A stretch of DNA of 64,000 bases from Gracilaria vermiculophylla (Eukaryota > Rhodophyta > Florideophyceae > Gracilariales > Gracilariaceae): positions 2,535,998 through 2,599,997 of the forward strand of contig JAHNZQ020000308.1 of assembly GCA_019155205.2 (NCBI GenBank), given 5' to 3'. Of this stretch, positions 60,764 to 64,000 are shown piece by piece. The first letter of the stretch is position 1, and each line of letters opens with the position of its first letter. A program made the translations under genes and the position numbers. Under the pieces are notes generated by a model that searched no databases, was not told the DNA's origin, and worked only from the letters and a program-made list of their open reading frames with translations.

Positions 60764-62027
60764 CTACAGAATAGGTGGGCTGGCATTCATGTTATGCTCA
60801 CTCAGTAATTGGCTTAGGTCCGAAAACCAAGGATGTGCCAACGCATCCCTCGCCGTAAGTCGTTCCTGAGGATCTTCGTTGAGCAAACCTTGTAGAAGAC
60901 TTTTGGCCTCTTCCGAGATTCGATCCCATTCAGACCCGATTAGCGAGAAGCGGCCGCGAACGACCAGTTCCAAGGTTTCTTGAATGGTCTCCCCAGCGAA
61001 TGGATACCTTCTTGTCAGCATAATATGAAGAATGACTCCGACCGCCCACGTGTCTACCACAGGTCCGTAGGGCTCTTCACGGAGAACCTCCGGCGCCACG
61101 TAGTGTGGAGAGCCGACTTGACTCTTCAGGGCCACCTTTGAAACCGTGCGCACGCCGACAAAGTTTGCCAGTCCAAAGTCGGCCAACTTGACGCGGACGG
61201 GCATCTCCTTCGTATCACACAATATGTTCTTGAGCTTGAGATCGCGATGGACGATGGACTTGTCGTGGAGGTATGCAACTCCGTTGAGGATGTCGGCGAG
61301 AATAATCTTGGCCTGGCCCTCAGTAAAGCGGCCAACCTTCTTGAGGATTTCGCCCAGCGTGCCTCCCGGCATGTACTCCAGCACGATGTACAGGCGGTTC
61401 TTGGTGTCGAAAATGTCGTAGGTGCGCACAATGTTGGGGTGGTTGACGTTCTTCATGACGTTGAGCTCGCGCCACACAAACTGCTGGCCCAGCTCGTCGT
61501 CACTTTGCTTCTCGATAATCTTGACGGCAAACTTCTCGAGCGTTGTGCGATCGAGACCCATGACGACCTTTGCAAAGGCGCCCTCGCCCAGCGATTGACC
61601 CAGCTCGTAGTAATCCTCGATGCGGCGATTGGCCGCTTTTTGCAGCGCATCCAACCAGTGGTAGTAGTCGTTGGGGTTATCGGTGACGAGGCGCACTGTG
61701 CGATCGTGGCACATGACGACGATTCGTCGCGCGCCTTCGAAGCCGATGACGTCTGCGCCCAGCAGGTTCTGCTCCCAGCTCGGGTCAGCGTTCTGCGCGG
61801 GTGGGGGAGGGGGCGGGTTGGAGGGGGCGCGGCGGTTAGAGGGGCGCGGGCGGAAAGGGCCACGGGGACAAGTGGGAGCGGGAGCAACTTACGTTGCGAA
61901 CGTGGCTGGAGAGCACCTGACTCGCCAGCTTAAAATAACGACGCTTCTTGGTGGGGAACATGCGCTGCTTCTTGTAGAGCCAGCCGGCAAGCTCCTCCGG
62001 CATGCCGTGTCGAAAGTTTTCGGCCAT
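60764..62027 (-). CDS. PH-domain Ser/Thr protein kinase, CAMK-type (387 aa, two exons)
   Basis: Exon 1 is 62027-61893 and exon 2 is 61792-60764; the 100-base intron (gtaagt...gcgcag, phase 0) interrupts a PH domain. The protein starts MAENFRHGMPEELAGWLYKK, a PH-domain first strand, continues over the junction and ends the PH domain at NPNDYYHWLDALQKAANRR. The kinase domain (~106-365) is complete: LGEGAFAKVVMG, FAVKIIEK, HRDLKLKNIL, ADFGLANF and GSPHYVAPEVL, with FAGETIQETLELVV typical of the CAMK group. Catalytic Lys, Asp and DFG are intact. Membrane recruitment through phosphoinositides is expected from the PH domain; the calmodulin-binding C-terminus of CaM kinases is absent. The last helix ends DLSQLLSEHNMNASPPIL. 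Confidence 0.9.
61793..61892 (-). other. Intron of PH-domain kinase gene
   Basis: 100 bases, phase 0, donor gtaagt, acceptor cgcgcag on the minus strand; C-rich throughout with a pyrimidine tract before the acceptor. Joins HVRN to NADPSWEQ and completes the PH domain. Confidence 0.85.
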
Positions 62028-64000
62028 GGCGAGGCGGGCGGGCGGGCGGAGCGCGAACGAGGCGGGGAGGCGGCGGCGGCAGCGGCGGGCACGGTGCGGA
62101 GGTGGTTGCTCCGTCAGTGGCGGCGGCGATGAAGCGCAGGCGGGCGACGGCAACTGGCGCGCACCGCGAGCGCGCACACCATTTTGAGCCGGCGCGAGCG
62201 CATGCACGTGGGTGCCGCTCCGCGCGCGTTGAGCGGCAGGTGGCGCAGCGCCCCCTTTTTAGGAGCACGGCTGTAAGCGCTGTCAGCGCGCGTGATTTGG
62301 GCGCTGATCTATGGCGCGCGGCGGATGTTTGGGGCATGGCGGTTGACGCGCGGCCACGTCACGGCAGGCAGCACACACGCGGCAGCGCGCGCGGCGCGGC
62401 TGTAAGCACTGAAAGGCGGTCGCCTCTGGGCGCGCCTCGGAGCGCTGGCTGCGTGTGGCACAGGACCACGTGGACAGGCGTGGCAGCGGGCGCGCGTCGT
62501 CGCTGCGCGCCATGAGTGCGCGCTATTGCGCGGTAACCCGCTGGCTCGCGTGCAAGTGCAGTGCCGCCTCAGTTGAGCCTAAATGCGCTGTGGGCGTGGG
62601 GGTAACAGCGCGACCGCCGTGCCTAAATTGCACATCTCTCGAGGCCAGGCGGGCTGCTGTGGTTGCACGCGACTGCGCGAAAGAGCGCGCGCGTTGGGAA
62701 CGGTACGACGCGTGCCTCGGCAACCAACATTACTACGCGTCAAACACTCACAGCTGATTGTTCCAATGTGGCGAGCTTTGGCGTCCCCTGCGCCAACTGC
62801 CGCCGCCACATGCCTCGCATGCGTAGCTTCTACTCTACGCGCGCACATGCTTGCTTCCACAGCCATCGCAGACGCGACAAAACACGGACAAACATCGTGA
62901 CTGTCACCCAGTGTTACAATGCACATGCATACTGCGGCTCCATTCCACTTGCTCACATACTCCATCTCAGAACGCCTCCCAAAAAAATGCTGCCGCGGGC
63001 TGTTGTGCCCGTTACGTTGACGCTTGTATGGTAGCACCTCATCATTGATTCACGTTTGTAATTATTTGCCGCCTAACAGCCCATTAGAGCTCACAGCCCT
63101 CGAGACACTAGATGTTCAAACCTACTCCGGTCGTCTTTGGTCTTGTCTTCGCCCCAACGAACACGCGTGAATTCACTAGCTCCTCCACGCAGCAACCCCG
63201 CACTGAGCCCTTGTCCTTCGAGACCACGTCTCCGCCAACATCTTATCACTGGTCCATGAGCCTCGCGATGCTCCAAGTGCAGTTACACGACCATTTTGAT
63301 TGATGCGTTTTACTGCCGGCGTTTGCCCTTAACCAAACTGCATCCGATGCCTACGACAACACATAACATGTTATTTTCAAACACATCAGTGCACAATTAT
63401 ACTATTCCACGGCATAATGCCTTGCCAACATCAGCCTAGCCTGAAAACACTGCAAGCCTTTTACCTGCTTCGCTGCTCACGCATGCCCTCCAATGCGATA
63501 GTACAACAGCAAGACCGCTGCACCGCATATTGCCTGGCGTGCCATGCCAAATGAAAATAACACTGCTCAACTGCGTTGTGCACATGTGCACGCTTGCAAA
63601 GTCACAACACACGTCTTACTAGTCCATCCCAGAGCGCGTGCGAGTCAAGTGCGCGACAACAAAAACCCGTGGAACCATAACAGCTGCGCCAACAGTTTGA
63701 CACCCGTTCCGAACGCGTTCAAACCCCATCGCTGTTTCTCACGTTCGACGCTCCATCACATCGCGTCCATTGACGTGAGTTCGCTTCGCATGCACATGAC
63801 ACTGCCCACATGGGCATTTGAGCTGCCACGTTTGCAACCAGCTGTCTCCAGCCTCTTCGTCGCGCTCAGCCGTTTCCCGTTCCCTCTCAACTCTGAGGTG
63901 CACCACAATCCTCAAACCGCACGTCTTCAGATGCAAGTCCAACCATTCCTTTAATACATGACCGTCCATAACTTTGAAACCAACCCCGCCGCTTTTGCTC
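62028..64000. other. Interval without recognised gene
   Basis: GC-rich to ~62.7 kb (promoter side of the PH-kinase gene), then more balanced. Short frames only; none has a recognisable motif. A gene starting beyond the window edge cannot be excluded. Confidence 0.45.

Overview
The window is nuclear DNA of a eukaryote. Genes are separate units on both strands, mostly intronless, and five carry one or two short GT-AG introns of about 100 to 127 bases. The proteins include mitochondrial (NDH2, DHODH, mL41, a carrier) and endomembrane (anoctamin, PRA1, DGAT1, GT90, nucleotide-sugar transporter) functions. Rare short introns, strong GC bias and compact genes separated by AT-richer, gene-poor DNA would fit a red alga, but the species cannot be fixed from the sequence; this is inference.

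Layout. Bases 1-16,650 are extremely GC-rich: the 3' part of a type II NADH dehydrogenase, a small basic coiled-coil protein, a GT90-like glycosyltransferase, a Cys-rich secreted protein divergent from an OafA-like membrane acyltransferase (AT3 plus SGNH), and a head-to-tail pair of Sel1-repeat proteins, the second fused to a kinase-like domain with altered catalytic residues. Bases 16,650-24,680 are AT-richer and hold no intact gene, but contain a decayed NB-ARC/APAF1-like WD40 (STAND ATPase) gene at about 18.3-21.4 kb. Bases 24,680-31,084 carry two coiled-coil proteins, an F-box/leucine-rich-like protein and DGAT1. Bases 33-39 kb carry a prolyl-4-hydroxylase-like protein with an altered iron ligand, a PP2C phosphatase and an anoctamin. 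Bases 40.4-50.9 kb are gene-dense: PFK-2/FBPase-2, a gamma-glutamylcyclotransferase-like protein, a possible 80-residue membrane protein, a bacterial-type (Hc1-like) histone H1 with an intron, mL41, a nucleotide-sugar transporter, a folate/FAD-type mitochondrial carrier, PRA1 and an unknown protein. After a doubtful locus at 51.2-52.2 kb come an aldo-keto reductase, a type I membrane protein, class 2 DHODH and a PH-domain CAMK-type kinase. The ends of the last intervals (58.1-60.8 and 62.0-64.0 kb) show no gene.

There is no operon-like grouping; neighbours are functionally unrelated. The most unusual items are the Hc1-like histone gene, the Sel1/pseudokinase tandem pair, the STAND relic, the P4H-like protein with HxN in place of HxD, and several minisatellites placed in divergent promoter regions. 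Exon joins were worked out by hand from splice signals and reading-frame continuity and have no transcript support.
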